Assembly: GCF_004519315.1 (NCBI RefSeq)
Contig: NZ_SOZE01000010.1
Location: 62,001 to 126,000, forward strand
Direction of reading: 5' to 3'
Source: Mucilaginibacter psychrotolerans
GTDB lineage: Bacteria > Bacteroidota > Bacteroidia > Sphingobacteriales > Sphingobacteriaceae
Length of the DNA: 64,000 nt
Shown here: positions 1 to 8,442 of the stretch, in pieces
How the letters are laid out: every line of letters starts with the position of its first letter
How positions within the stretch are numbered: the stretch's first letter is position 1
Made by a program: the position numbers and the translations under genes
The notes under the pieces: generated by a model
What the model was told of the DNA's origin: nothing
Databases searched by the model: none
The model's input: only the letters and a program-made list of their open reading frames with translations

Positions 1-1
1 G

Positions 2-496
2 ATCAATATCATGCTGGCGATGGGAGAAACGCCCGCACAGCAGATTGCTGAATTTGCCGCAATTTCCGGTGACGCGCTAGCCTTGCCGGATCTTCCTGAA
101 CTTCACAAAAGGGATGTGCTGGTCTGGCAAAAAGAAACGTGTGGTTTCACTGTCATCAACGGCATTGAGCCGGGTAAATTTCTGATGCGGCATAAGCGCA
201 AGTATGCCAGCGGCGACATGTACGCCAATAGTTTTTATTTTACCGGTCCAGCAAAGCGGCTTAACCTGAAAGCCAATAACCTGATGATCTTTATACAGAT
301 GGCGGCTGGTATAGATGACGAAACCTGGCTATACCACCTGCACAGGCACGATTACTCAAAATGGTTTCTGAATGCCGTTAAAGACCCTAAACTTTCCAGG
401 GGTGCTGAGGCAATCGAAAATAATGAACCCAATGCGGATCTGTCAAGGAAGGCGATCTTCAGCCTGATCCTCAACAGGTACACGCTTTCTGCTTAG
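2..496 (+). CDS. HAD-type phosphatase, C-terminal part only (gene cut by window edge)
   Basis: The reading frame is open to the first bases of the window, so the gene starts upstream and only its last ~165 residues are visible; the first in-frame ATG at 11 is probably internal. The end carries a recognisable tail: a basic KYASGD segment, then SFYFTGPAKRLNLKANNL, then DDETWLYHLHRHDYSKWF and a closing NRYTLSA. I know this tail from sucrose-phosphatase-like or phosphoglycolate-phosphatase-like HAD hydrolases, where it follows the catalytic HAD domain. The catalytic aspartates would lie outside the window, so substrate and activity cannot be judged. Family placement rests on the tail alone. Confidence 0.55.
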   Translation: MNIMLAMGETPAQQIAEFAAISGDALALPDLPELHKRDVLVWQKETCGFTVINGIEPGKFLMRHKRKYASGDMYANSFYFTGPAKRLNLKANNLMIFIQMAAGIDDETWLYHLHRHDYSKWFLNAVKDPKLSRGAEAIENNEPNADLSRKAIFSLILNRYTLSA

Positions 497-723
497 TGTG
501 AATTATGTAAGTTATCCACAGAGTTATGCCCTTCACCGCTGTCAAATGGCATGATGCTGATACTGCCCGTTGATTTCCTGATGATGGTTTTAATAACTAC
601 CGAATTGGGTACATATTCAATGATCTCCACAATAATATGTGCCTTTCCAGTTTTCAGTTCGGCAGGGTCTGCTTTCTTATAGTCCATAATAGTAGATTTT
701 AATTGATAGCTGTCCATTTCCAT
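493..723 (-). pseudogene. truncated cupin-domain protein (N-terminal part only)
   Basis: The 76-residue frame matches the start of a small single-domain cupin family common in Bacteroidota: an N-terminal helix region, then KTGKAHIIVEIIEYVPNSVV, then IIRKSTGSISIMPFDSGEG. In the full family a cupin barrel of about 60-70 more residues with metal-binding histidines follows the DSGEG motif. Here the frame runs into unrelated residues (HNSVDNLHNSH) and stops at 493, touching the stop codon of the HAD gene on the other strand. It therefore lacks the metal site and is very likely a non-functional remnant. It could still be translated as a short peptide. The family assignment is from memory of the motif. 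Confidence 0.5.
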
Positions 724-1111
724 AAACCTAATTTGACTTCCAGGTAGCCGATATCCTGTTTCTTTTTGAGAAATGATTACCGCTCAAGGCTAGCGAATAA
801 AGGTGGATATTGTTAAAGGCAAACCGTTACACAACTCCATCAATAAGTTGCATCATTCACACATTGGCCTTAAAAAGCCGATCACGGCTTTCGCCGCTTA
901 CTTTTTGTCTGTAAATTATTTTACTTTTTGGTTAAAACTTTAAGTTGTTTTTATGCTTACCTCTAAGATGAAGATACGGCCGGTTAATAAAATTACAGGA
1001 CGTGCCGCCTTAGTGAGAACTACCTGCCACAGCGGCATATGCTGCTAATGTTGCTAGCCTTCATCAACCGTAATTTTCCGCTCATTTTATTTAAAGCAGG
1101 CTCCTATAAGT
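724..1111. other. intergenic region between two broken genes
   Basis: No coding frame with recognisable protein sequence is present. The stretch separates the divergent remnants of a cupin gene (minus strand) and an AraC-type regulator (plus strand). The only structure I see is the small hairpin at 874-891. It probably once held the promoters of both genes. Confidence 0.5.
874..891 (-). terminator. hairpin with T-tract on the minus strand
   Basis: AAAGCCG and CGGCTTT pair around a 4-base loop. Read on the minus strand the stem is followed at once by TTTTTA, the layout of an intrinsic terminator. No intact minus-strand gene lies just upstream of it, so its role is unclear; it may be left over from the disrupted region. 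Confidence 0.4.
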
Positions 1112-1419
1112 ATGAAACTGTACGTGAAAACATGGTTTGTATCCGTTGCAAGATGATCGTGAAGCAACAGCTGAAGAGACTTTCCGTTCGTTATATTTGC
1201 GTTGAACTAGGAGAAGTGGAGATTGTGGGGAACTTGTCCGAGGTGCAATTGCAGGATTTTAAGGTTGCATTATCAAAATTCGGCCTGGAACTGCTCAACG
1301 ACAAAAAAAGCATTCTGATTGAAAAGATCAAAAAGGTTATTGTTGAACTGGTACATTATGCAGAAGAACCGGCCAAAGTTAATTTCAACAGCTTGGGGCA
1401 TTACCCATTAAACGAATAA
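1112..1419 (+). pseudogene. broken AraC-type regulator with HMA-like N-terminus
   Basis: The frame encodes NMVCIRCKMIVKQQL, then VELGEVEIVGNLS, then LELLNDKKSILIEKIKKVIV, the heavy-metal-associated-like N-terminal domain of a Bacteroidota AraC family of about 185 residues. The family normally begins MKLYVKNMVCIRCK. That start is present at 1112 (MKLYVK) but in another frame: one A appears to be missing from the A-run at 1127-1130, just before the ATG at 1132. The protein also ends after KVNFNSLGHYPLNE, where the family continues NFSDYLS and then the two helix-turn-helix motifs, which are absent. With a 5' frameshift and no DNA-binding domain it should be non-functional. A sequencing error could explain the frameshift but not the missing C-terminus. 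Confidence 0.65.
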
Positions 1420-1499
1420 GCGCTGCCCCGCACCACCATCCCGGCCCGAGATGGCATTTATACCCCAAACTAATCAATGACTACTAAAGCACCATTTAA

Positions 1500-1889
1500 A
1501 TGATAGCGTTAACAACTCAAGTAGCCTGGCTTTTCCTGCTGGCCGTTCCTGTGGCCTGCATTGCCTGGACCGTTACCCATGAAGAGGTTTTCCGCGAGCC
1601 GCGGGAGTACTGTGTAAAGCACAGCTGGCAGGGAAAAACGCTGCTGGAGCGGAAATTCTTTTACCTTTTTACCTGTGAATATTGTTTTAGCCATTATGTG
1701 ACCATTTTTTTCCTGTGCCTTACTGGTTACCAGTTATTGATGGAGGGTTGGAGGGGCTACCTGATAGCAGGTTTTTCAATTGTATGGATCGCCAATACCT
1801 ATATGAGCTTATTTGGATTGATCCGGCAGGACATCGTTAGGGAGAAAGCGGAGATCAAAACGATGGAAAAGCAAAATAAAACTGATTGA
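1500..1889 (+). CDS. small conserved membrane protein of unknown function
   Basis: The 129-residue protein has a hydrophobic N-terminal segment (about residues 8-26), a middle part with paired cysteines in FTCEYCFSHY at about residues 58-67, two further hydrophobic stretches (about 66-80 and 88-106) and a charged lysine-rich tail. This suggests an inner-membrane protein with about three spanning segments and a CxxC pair that could bind metal or form a disulphide. I do not recognise a characterised family. It stands alone between the broken AraC gene and the convergent KAS III-like gene. The start at 1500 sits directly before the first hydrophobic segment, which supports it. Confidence 0.6.
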   Translation: MIALTTQVAWLFLLAVPVACIAWTVTHEEVFREPREYCVKHSWQGKTLLERKFFYLFTCEYCFSHYVTIFFLCLTGYQLLMEGWRGYLIAGFSIVWIANTYMSLFGLIRQDIVREKAEIKTMEKQNKTD

Positions 1890-1942
1890 ACGTTTGCCCG
1901 GATCGAAAACGAGGGTGAAAACCATTGATTTAATGATGCTTA

Positions 1943-3106
1943 TCATTTAATAAGTTCCGGCACCCGGTACACGATGGCATTGACATTAATGCCGGCCCCA
2001 ACTGAAGCGAACACCAGCTGATCGCCGCCTTTGATCTGATAACCGGGCAGTTCACCTTTGCTAATCAGGTCATACAGCGTCGGTAAAGTGGCTACCGAAC
2101 TGTTTCCCAGGGTCTCCACCGTGAGCGGCATGATCTTTTCCGGTATTTCCTGGCACCCGAAGGCCTGATACACCCTTTTTAAGATAGCCTCATCCATTTT
2201 GCGGTTAGCCTGGTGGATAAGCAGCGTATTCATATTTTCAATAGCAAGCCCGGCCTTGTCCATGGTTTCGCGGATTAATGCGGGCACCGCTTTGAGTGCA
2301 TGCTCATAAAGTGTTCGCCCCTGCATTTTCAGCACCAGCTGTTCGGGTAGGAAGGGTTCAGGGTGATTCGAACTGCCCATCTTTAATACATATGCCTGAT
2401 CGGCATACGTACGGGTGCTATGTGACAAGATACCGACGGGGAACTTACTTTGACAGGCTTCCAGTACTACAGCACCGGCACCGTCGGCGAATAGCATACA
2501 ATCCCGGTTATGAGGATCGGTGATGCGGGAAAGGGTTTCGGCCCCGATGACCAATATTTTTTTCGCTTCTCCGGAACGGATATATAGATCTGCCTGTATA
2601 ATGCCCTGTAGCCAGCCCGCACAGCCAAATGGCAGGTCATAGCAAACTGTGGCGGTATTTTTAATGCCCAGTCGAGATTTTACGCGTGACGCCAGTGCCG
2701 GAACCAGATCACTGCTCCGCGTATCTTCCCGTACATCACCGAAATTGTGGGCGAAGATAATGTAGTCCAGTTGTTCCGGGTCGGTCCCGGCATCCAGCAG
2801 TGCGGCTTCTGCCGCAAAAAAGGCAATATCCGAAGCCACGAGGTCCGCTGTAACATATCTTCGCTCAAAAATACCGGTGATCGCTGTAAATTTGCTGATG
2901 ATCTCCTCATTAGTCTGTTCCAGCTTTACGCCTTCATCATTATAAAAAGTATGGTCTAGGAAATCTGCGTTTCTGATCGCGCGGGAGGGCAGGTAACTGC
3001 CGCTGCCGCTGATAATGCTATAAATAGGAATTCCTGTCTGCTGGGTCATTGGATCTGTTATGCTATTTTTTTTGCGTTGAATACTTGCTGGTTGGCCGAT
3101 CATCAA
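1943..3106 (-). CDS. 3-oxoacyl-ACP synthase III-like (KAS III / FabH-type) condensing enzyme
   Basis: A full-length thiolase-fold condensing enzyme of 387 residues. The KAS III triad is visible: Cys162 in DLPFGCAGW, His298 in LLIHQANRK and Asn335 in TLGNSSVAT. Such enzymes use an acyl-CoA or acyl-ACP starter and condense it with malonyl-ACP, or perform related acyl transfers. About 19 extra residues precede MTQQTGIPIYSI, so the true start may be the ATG at 3049 rather than 3106. No ACP, FabG or other fatty-acid gene is nearby, so this is probably a specialised stand-alone paralogue rather than the housekeeping FabH. The product is unknown. Confidence 0.85.
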   Translation of the reverse strand: MMIGQPASIQRKKNSITDPMTQQTGIPIYSIISGSGSYLPSRAIRNADFLDHTFYNDEGVKLEQTNEEIISKFTAITGIFERRYVTADLVASDIAFFAAEAALLDAGTDPEQLDYIIFAHNFGDVREDTRSSDLVPALASRVKSRLGIKNTATVCYDLPFGCAGWLQGIIQADLYIRSGEAKKILVIGAETLSRITDPHNRDCMLFADGAGAVVLEACQSKFPVGILSHSTRTYADQAYVLKMGSSNHPEPFLPEQLVLKMQGRTLYEHALKAVPALIRETMDKAGLAIENMNTLLIHQANRKMDEAILKRVYQAFGCQEIPEKIMPLTVETLGNSSVATLPTLYDLISKGELPGYQIKGGDQLVFASVGAGINVNAIVYRVPELIK

Positions 3107-3431
3107 TCCGTCACGAACGTTATTTCAATTTTTTAATCAGTGTATTCTCCGGCGGTTGTCAACTATGGTTCCTGTTTCTCATCAAGCAGAAAAGAATAAT
3201 CCTCAATGATCGCGTATCCGGCCGGGATATTAAGTGATCTTCCACACTTATGAAACAGATCGTCGTCATAAAACAATCAATTGCAATAACTTGTCGGCAG
3301 GTGTCGGCTGGGCGAGACGGGATGAACCGTATTAAAAGATTTTTAGCAGCTTCTGCATTCAGCATACAAACGTAAGGATTGCAGATCCGGTATCAGCGCA
3401 TCATTCCTCATTGCTTTATTACCAATTTCCG
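3107..3431. other. intergenic region upstream of the KAS III-like gene
   Basis: This 325-base stretch lies between two minus-strand genes and should hold the promoter of the KAS III-like gene and the 3' end of the AraC transcript. Short frames across it have no recognisable protein features. I see no clear terminator or operator. Confidence 0.4.
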
Positions 3432-4316
3432 TTAAAAATGGATACAATCAATCTGTTTTCTGTACTGACCGGGAGACAAACCGGTAACCTTTTTAAAAAT
3501 CCTGGAAAAATAAAATATGTTTTGAAAGCCGGTTTGGGCCGCTATGTCAGCATAGGTTAACCGGGTGGTAACCATCAGGTATTGCGCCCGCTCTATTCTC
3601 TTTTCCTGAATATATTTTAAAGGGCGTTCGCCGGTGTGCTGTTGAAACAAACGGGAGAAATAATCGGCATGCTGATTTGCTTGTTCTGCCAGGTCTGCCA
3701 CTAACAAATCCTGATGCAGGTTCAATTGTATATGACTGATTGCCTGAAGTATTTTAACCGGTATAGGGCTTGTTTCTTTATGTTTGAATGCCTCCGGCGT
3801 TAAAAATCGGGAAACCAGTTGCAAAAGAATACCGTGAGTCTCGGTAAAAGTGGCTATGTTTTGTTGGTTGTTAAGATCTTGATATTCTTTATAATAGATA
3901 TTTTTTTCATAGATGCTGGGGTTGTCAGAACGATTGATACCCCGCCCGGGGTTTATCTCGAGTAATCGGGCAAAATTCAAAATGTCTACTTCGGTAGCCT
4001 TAACTTTAAAAATCGACCGGTTATTGGCAAACAACGATATCCCATCGGCTGATTCTTCAAAAAATTGGATAAAGTACTGGCTCATATGGCTTTGGCAAAC
4101 CAAATTGCATAGGGTGAAACTTGGTATCAGGTATAAATAACCGGGTTCAAGTTTCAGCGTTGTTGAAATATCTGAAACTTCACCTGCACCGGCATCGATA
4201 AAATAAAGTCTGAAATAGGGGCTGATTACGTTGTTATAATTCCACTTCGGGCCAAGGTTTACATAATCAACATTCAATAAGGTATAAGTATGTTTTAGTG
4301 CCCTTTTAATCATCAT
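3432..4316 (-). CDS. AraC-family transcriptional regulator
   Basis: The 294-residue protein has an N-terminal ligand-binding half (about 1-185) and a C-terminal AraC/XylS DNA-binding domain (about 190-290). The two helix-turn-helix units are visible as LLVADLAEQANQHADYFSRL and LTYADIAAQTGFQNIFYFSR, followed by the family signature FKKVTGLSPGQYRK. It is transcribed away from the first fucosidase gene across a 324-base shared region, so it is a good candidate regulator of the GH29/GH43/GH3 cluster. The inducer is not evident. ATG ATG at the start leaves a one-codon uncertainty. Confidence 0.88.
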   Translation of the reverse strand: MMIKRALKHTYTLLNVDYVNLGPKWNYNNVISPYFRLYFIDAGAGEVSDISTTLKLEPGYLYLIPSFTLCNLVCQSHMSQYFIQFFEESADGISLFANNRSIFKVKATEVDILNFARLLEINPGRGINRSDNPSIYEKNIYYKEYQDLNNQQNIATFTETHGILLQLVSRFLTPEAFKHKETSPIPVKILQAISHIQLNLHQDLLVADLAEQANQHADYFSRLFQQHTGERPLKYIQEKRIERAQYLMVTTRLTYADIAAQTGFQNIFYFSRIFKKVTGLSPGQYRKQIDCIHF

Positions 4317-4640
4317 ATGCAGTAAATAAACTTCTGGTTCATCTATAAAAATTTCTTTGTGGTTTTTCTTGAGGTAGCATCCGCCATCATGCGTTCGCGT
4401 ATTCGGCGTGCAATATCATGCAAAAAGTCGGTTTTGTATAAAAAAAAGTCCTATTTAGCCAACTATTTAGATATAATTTAAAAGAAATTTGATTCGTCAA
4501 TTATAGATGCAAACACGTGTGTTGCTCATTAGCCAATTAATAAAGATATACCCGATTTATAGAATTATGCTTAACTGTCCGGCTGTTCATTTGCATAGTT
4601 AGTCAGGATGGTCGTTTGTTAATTATCACTAAGTCCGATT
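4317..4640. promoter_or_regulatory. divergent promoter region, AraC regulator / GH29 operon
   Basis: The 324 bases between divergent start codons must carry promoters for both directions. The sequence is AT-rich. Near 4432 it contains TTTTGTATAAAAAAAAGTCC, which loosely resembles the TTTGTGTAAAAATCA element seen upstream of the GH3, RraA-like and FAH genes. No perfect palindrome was found. Confidence 0.45.
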
Positions 4641-6290
4641 ATGAAAAGAAGAACATTAATAAAAGGTTTGGCCACAGGGGTCTCTTCCTTATACCTATCT
4701 AAACTCTATGCTGCCAACCCGTTGCAAAACCAGCCAAACCAGGAGATTGCAGTAGGGCCTTTTGCGCCCACATGGAATTCATTGGCCCAATATCAGGTGC
4801 CGAATTGGTTTCGTGATGCTAAATTCGGTATATGGGCCCATTGGGGGCCTCAATGCCAGCCCGAACGTGGGGACTGGTACGCGCGCGGCATGTACCAGGA
4901 GGGCAGCGACCAATATAAGTTTCACTGTGAAAAATATGGGCATCCTTCAAAATTCGGCTTTAAAGATGTTGTAAATGAATGGAAGGCAGAGAACTGGAAC
5001 CCCGAAGAATTGGTTGGGCTATATAAAAATGCAGGTGCGCAGTATTTCTTTGCATTGGCTAATCACCACGATAACCTCGACCTGTATAACAGTAAATACC
5101 AGCCCCAATGGAACAGTACTAAAGTAGGCCCCAAAAAAGACCTGATAGGCGGGTGGGCAAAGGCTGCCAAAAAACAGGGTTTGCGTTTCGGCGTAAGTGT
5201 ACATGCATCCCACGCCTGGCGCTGGTACGAATCGGCACAGCTTTCAGATAAAAATGGCCCGATGGCAGGTGTACCTTATGACGGTAAGTTAACTAAAGCC
5301 GATGGTAAAGGGCAGTGGTGGGAAGGCCTTGACCCGCAGGAACTGTATGCCCAAAATCATGCCCTAAGTAGAGACAGTGCCAATCCCAACAGCATACATA
5401 GTCAATGGGGATGGCAAAATGGCGCGGTCGCACCCAGCAAAGCCTATTGTGATAATTTTTTGAACCGCACAATTGAATTGCTCGATAAATATGATCCCGA
5501 TCTGCTTTACTTCGATGATACCGCCCTGCCGCTTTGGCCGGTGAGTGACGCAGGTTTAAAGATAGCGGCACATATGTATAACAGTAACATGAAAAGGCAT
5601 AAAGGCAAGCTGGAAGCGGTATTGTTTGGAAAGATACTCGATGCCGAACAGCAAAAATGCATGGTTTGGGATATAGAGCGTGGCCAAAGCAACAAAATAG
5701 AGCCATTTCCATGGCAAACGGATACCTGTATAGGCGAATGGCATTATGATCGCCGCATATTTGACCGTAAAGGCTATAAAAGTGCACAAACAGTGGTGCA
5801 TACACTGGTTGATGTAGTAAGCAAAAATGGCAACCTGCTGTTGAATATCCCTGTACGTGGTGATGGCACGATTGACAGCGAAGAACGTGCCGTAGTTGAA
5901 AACATAGGCACCTGGATGCACGTGAACAGTGAGGCGATTTATGGTACCCGTCCCTGGAAGGTATTTGGGGAGGGGCCGGCAATAGAATCAGCCGCGCCAA
6001 TCAGCGCGCAGGGTTTCAACGAGGGTAAAGGGAAGCCGTTCACTGCAGAAGATATCCGGTTTACGGTAAAAGGTAACATATTATATGCCATTATGTTGGG
6101 CTGGCCAACGGGTAATGAAGCGCTGATTAAAATGTTAGCTGGCAATGAGGCGGGTAAAGTAAGCAGGGTAAGCCTGCTTGGAAACAACCAATTAAGCTTT
6201 GAGCAAACCGAAGCGGGCCTGAAAGTAAAGTTACCAGGACAGGCACCGGGTAAATATGCATTTGTTTTAAAAATTGAGGGAGCTGTTTAG
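4641..6290 (+). CDS. GH29 alpha-L-fucosidase, exported
   Basis: The 549-residue protein begins MKRRTLIKGLATG, a Tat-like leader followed by a hydrophobic stretch to about residue 25. GH29 features follow: KFGIWAHWGP near residue 61, the NHHD motif at 141-144, and LLYFDDTALP, where Asp292 matches the nucleophile position of the family (usually WFDG). The enzyme should hydrolyse terminal alpha-L-fucose. The substrate pocket differs from the second GH29 next to it: WFDG is replaced by YFDD and there is no C-terminal carbohydrate-binding module. The two probably split different linkages. It is first in a rightward cluster, 7 bases before the next gene. The acid/base residue cannot be assigned by eye. 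Confidence 0.88.
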   Translation: MKRRTLIKGLATGVSSLYLSKLYAANPLQNQPNQEIAVGPFAPTWNSLAQYQVPNWFRDAKFGIWAHWGPQCQPERGDWYARGMYQEGSDQYKFHCEKYGHPSKFGFKDVVNEWKAENWNPEELVGLYKNAGAQYFFALANHHDNLDLYNSKYQPQWNSTKVGPKKDLIGGWAKAAKKQGLRFGVSVHASHAWRWYESAQLSDKNGPMAGVPYDGKLTKADGKGQWWEGLDPQELYAQNHALSRDSANPNSIHSQWGWQNGAVAPSKAYCDNFLNRTIELLDKYDPDLLYFDDTALPLWPVSDAGLKIAAHMYNSNMKRHKGKLEAVLFGKILDAEQQKCMVWDIERGQSNKIEPFPWQTDTCIGEWHYDRRIFDRKGYKSAQTVVHTLVDVVSKNGNLLLNIPVRGDGTIDSEERAVVENIGTWMHVNSEAIYGTRPWKVFGEGPAIESAAPISAQGFNEGKGKPFTAEDIRFTVKGNILYAIMLGWPTGNEALIKMLAGNEAGKVSRVSLLGNNQLSFEQTEAGLKVKLPGQAPGKYAFVLKIEGAV

Positions 6291-6297
6291 CTATAAT

Positions 6298-8391
6298 ATG
6301 AATCAAAAATTTTATTTCTTCCTGGGTGTAGTCTTTTTGTTGTGCCCAACTTTATTTGTTAGCGCCCAGGTAAGTGCGCCAAACCCATTTGGCCCGGTGC
6401 CAAGCGCTAATCAACTGCGTGTGCAACAGATGGAATCTTATGCATTTGTGCATTTTTCATTGAACACCTACACAGACCAGTCCTGGGGATTTGGGAACGA
6501 AGATGTGAATTTATTTAACCCAAAGGATCTGGACTGTAGGCAGTGGGCACGTACCTGCAAAGAAGCAGGTATGAAAGGGGTCATCATTACCGCAAAGCAC
6601 CACTGCGGTTTTTGCCTTTGGCCATCAAAATATACGAAGTACTCTGTTAAAAATTCGCCATGGAAAAATGGCAAAGGCGATGTGGTGAAGGAAATGGCCG
6701 CTGCCTGTAAGGAATATGGTTTGAAACTGGGTATTTATCTTTCTCCCTGGGACAGGAACAATCCGGATTACGGCAAGCCCGAATACATTACCTATTTTAG
6801 GAATCAACTCACTGAGCTGCTTACGAATTATGGACCCATATTCGAAATATGGTTCGATGGTGCAAACGGTGGCTCGGGCTACTACGGCGGTGCTAACGAA
6901 ACCCGTACCATCGACCGTACCACGTACTACGACTGGAAGAATACCTATGCGCTTATCCATAAGCTACAGCCAAATTGTGTAATCTGGAACGATAACGGCG
7001 ATAGGGGCGACCTGCGCTGGGTAGGTACAGAAGCCGGCTATGTAGGTGAAACTAACTGGAGCCTGCTCAACGCAACCGGTGATGTGCCCTACGATATGCT
7101 GCATTATGGGCTGGAAAATGGCAATGCCTGGGTTCAGGCTGAAGTAAATACATCCATCCGCCCGGAGTGGTTTTATCACCCGAGTGAAGATACCAAGGTA
7201 AAAACCTTGCCGCAACTGATGGATACTTACTACAACTCCATTGGCCGTAACGCTACTTTTCTGCTTAACTTCCCCATCATGCCGAATGGTTTAATCAATG
7301 GAAGAGATGTAGAAGCAGCCAGGGAATTTGGCAAGGCGGTTAAAGACGCGTTTGCTGTAGACCTTGCTCAATTAAAAAAAACAACAGCCTCTAATGTCCG
7401 TGGTAATAGCAACCAATTTGGTGCCGGTAAAGCGGTTGATAACAACACAAATACCTATTGGGCAACAGACGATAAAGTAAAGACCGCCTCGCTCACCATC
7501 AATTTAGGCAAACCCACTACATTCAACCGTTTCCTGGCGCAGGAATATATCCGTTTGGGCCAAAGAGTGAAAGCCTTTAAAGTTGAAGCGCTGGTTGATG
7601 GTAGCTGGAAAGATGTAGCCAATGCAACTACTATTGGGTATAAACGTATTCTTCGTTTTCCGAGTGTGAAGGCCACGAAGGTGCGGCTGACTATTACCGA
7701 TTCCAAAAGCAGCCCTGTTATCTCCAATGTTGGTATTTACAATGCGCAGCAGATCCTGACCGCCCCGGCTGTCATCAGAGATCAATCCGGTAAAATCATC
7801 ATAACCCCTGCCGACAAAGAATCAATAGTTTACTATACATTGGATGGAAGTACGCCAACCACCCATTCAAAGAAATATACGGGCCCTTTTGAAACGGTTG
7901 GAAAATTAGAAGTAAAGGCGCTTGCCAGCGACGCAGCTACAGGCAAAAGCAGTTCCGTTATGGAAGATAAATTCGACCTGCCCCGTAAAGATTGGAGAAT
8001 TGTTGGAGTAGATGACGAAAAGGCCAACGCTATTTTAGATGGCGACCCAACCACAGTATGGCACCAGGGTAAAGACAAGAAGTTGCCGGTAGATTTGATC
8101 ATAGATCTGGGTAAAGAACAAAGCTTGTCCGGTTTCAGGTACCTGCCAGATCCCGGTTTATGGGGGCCGGGTATCATAACCACTTACCAGTTTTATGTTT
8201 CGATAGACAATAAGGAATGGAAACTGGTTGATGAAGGAGAATTTCCGAACATCAAAAACAACCCCTTGATACAAATTAAAAAATTTGCGGCAGTAAACGC
8301 CCGCTACATCAAATTGAGGGCTTTGAAGAATACAGAGGGTAACGATAACATAGGATACGCAGAGGTAGACATAATTACAGCCGAACGATAG
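6298..8391 (+). CDS. GH29 alpha-L-fucosidase with C-terminal F5/8-type and chitobiase-like domains
   Basis: Counted from the ATG at 6298 the protein has 697 residues; an upstream TTG at 6274 overlaps the previous gene and is less likely. A Sec signal peptide ends near VSAQ (residue 24). The GH29 barrel (about 30-355) contains TAKHHCGFCLWPS near residue 100 and IFEIWFDGANG, with Asp187 as the expected nucleophile. Then come an F5/8 type C (CBM32-like) domain (about 360-480), a chitobiase C-terminal-type segment (YYTLDGSTPTTHSKKY, about 510-560) and a second F5/8-like domain (about 570-690). The protein should release alpha-L-fucose while binding glycan. The layout is typical of Bacteroidota GH29 enzymes. 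Confidence 0.92.
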   Translation: MNQKFYFFLGVVFLLCPTLFVSAQVSAPNPFGPVPSANQLRVQQMESYAFVHFSLNTYTDQSWGFGNEDVNLFNPKDLDCRQWARTCKEAGMKGVIITAKHHCGFCLWPSKYTKYSVKNSPWKNGKGDVVKEMAAACKEYGLKLGIYLSPWDRNNPDYGKPEYITYFRNQLTELLTNYGPIFEIWFDGANGGSGYYGGANETRTIDRTTYYDWKNTYALIHKLQPNCVIWNDNGDRGDLRWVGTEAGYVGETNWSLLNATGDVPYDMLHYGLENGNAWVQAEVNTSIRPEWFYHPSEDTKVKTLPQLMDTYYNSIGRNATFLLNFPIMPNGLINGRDVEAAREFGKAVKDAFAVDLAQLKKTTASNVRGNSNQFGAGKAVDNNTNTYWATDDKVKTASLTINLGKPTTFNRFLAQEYIRLGQRVKAFKVEALVDGSWKDVANATTIGYKRILRFPSVKATKVRLTITDSKSSPVISNVGIYNAQQILTAPAVIRDQSGKIIITPADKESIVYYTLDGSTPTTHSKKYTGPFETVGKLEVKALASDAATGKSSSVMEDKFDLPRKDWRIVGVDDEKANAILDGDPTTVWHQGKDKKLPVDLIIDLGKEQSLSGFRYLPDPGLWGPGIITTYQFYVSIDNKEWKLVDEGEFPNIKNNPLIQIKKFAAVNARYIKLRALKNTEGNDNIGYAEVDIITAER

Positions 8392-8442
8392 TTTTTTTGC
8401 GAAAAAGAACTAATTTGTGATACGATACAAAACCATAAAACC

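Noticed and set aside
3274-3283. CAATCAATTG as a seventh LacI-type site
   Set aside because: The centre is not CG and symmetry is imperfect; the neighbouring gene has no uronate link.
3159-3365. 68-codon minus-strand frame between the KAS III-like and AraC genes
   Set aside because: No motif, unusual composition, and it would occupy the only available promoter region.
5293-6000. 235-codon frame on the minus strand inside the first GH29 gene
   Set aside because: It lies wholly opposite a well-supported GH29 frame, has cysteine- and histidine-rich unnatural composition and no recognisable motif.
6274-6297. TTG start for the second fucosidase
   Set aside because: It would overlap the previous gene and put extra residues before a clean signal peptide that begins at the ATG at 6298.
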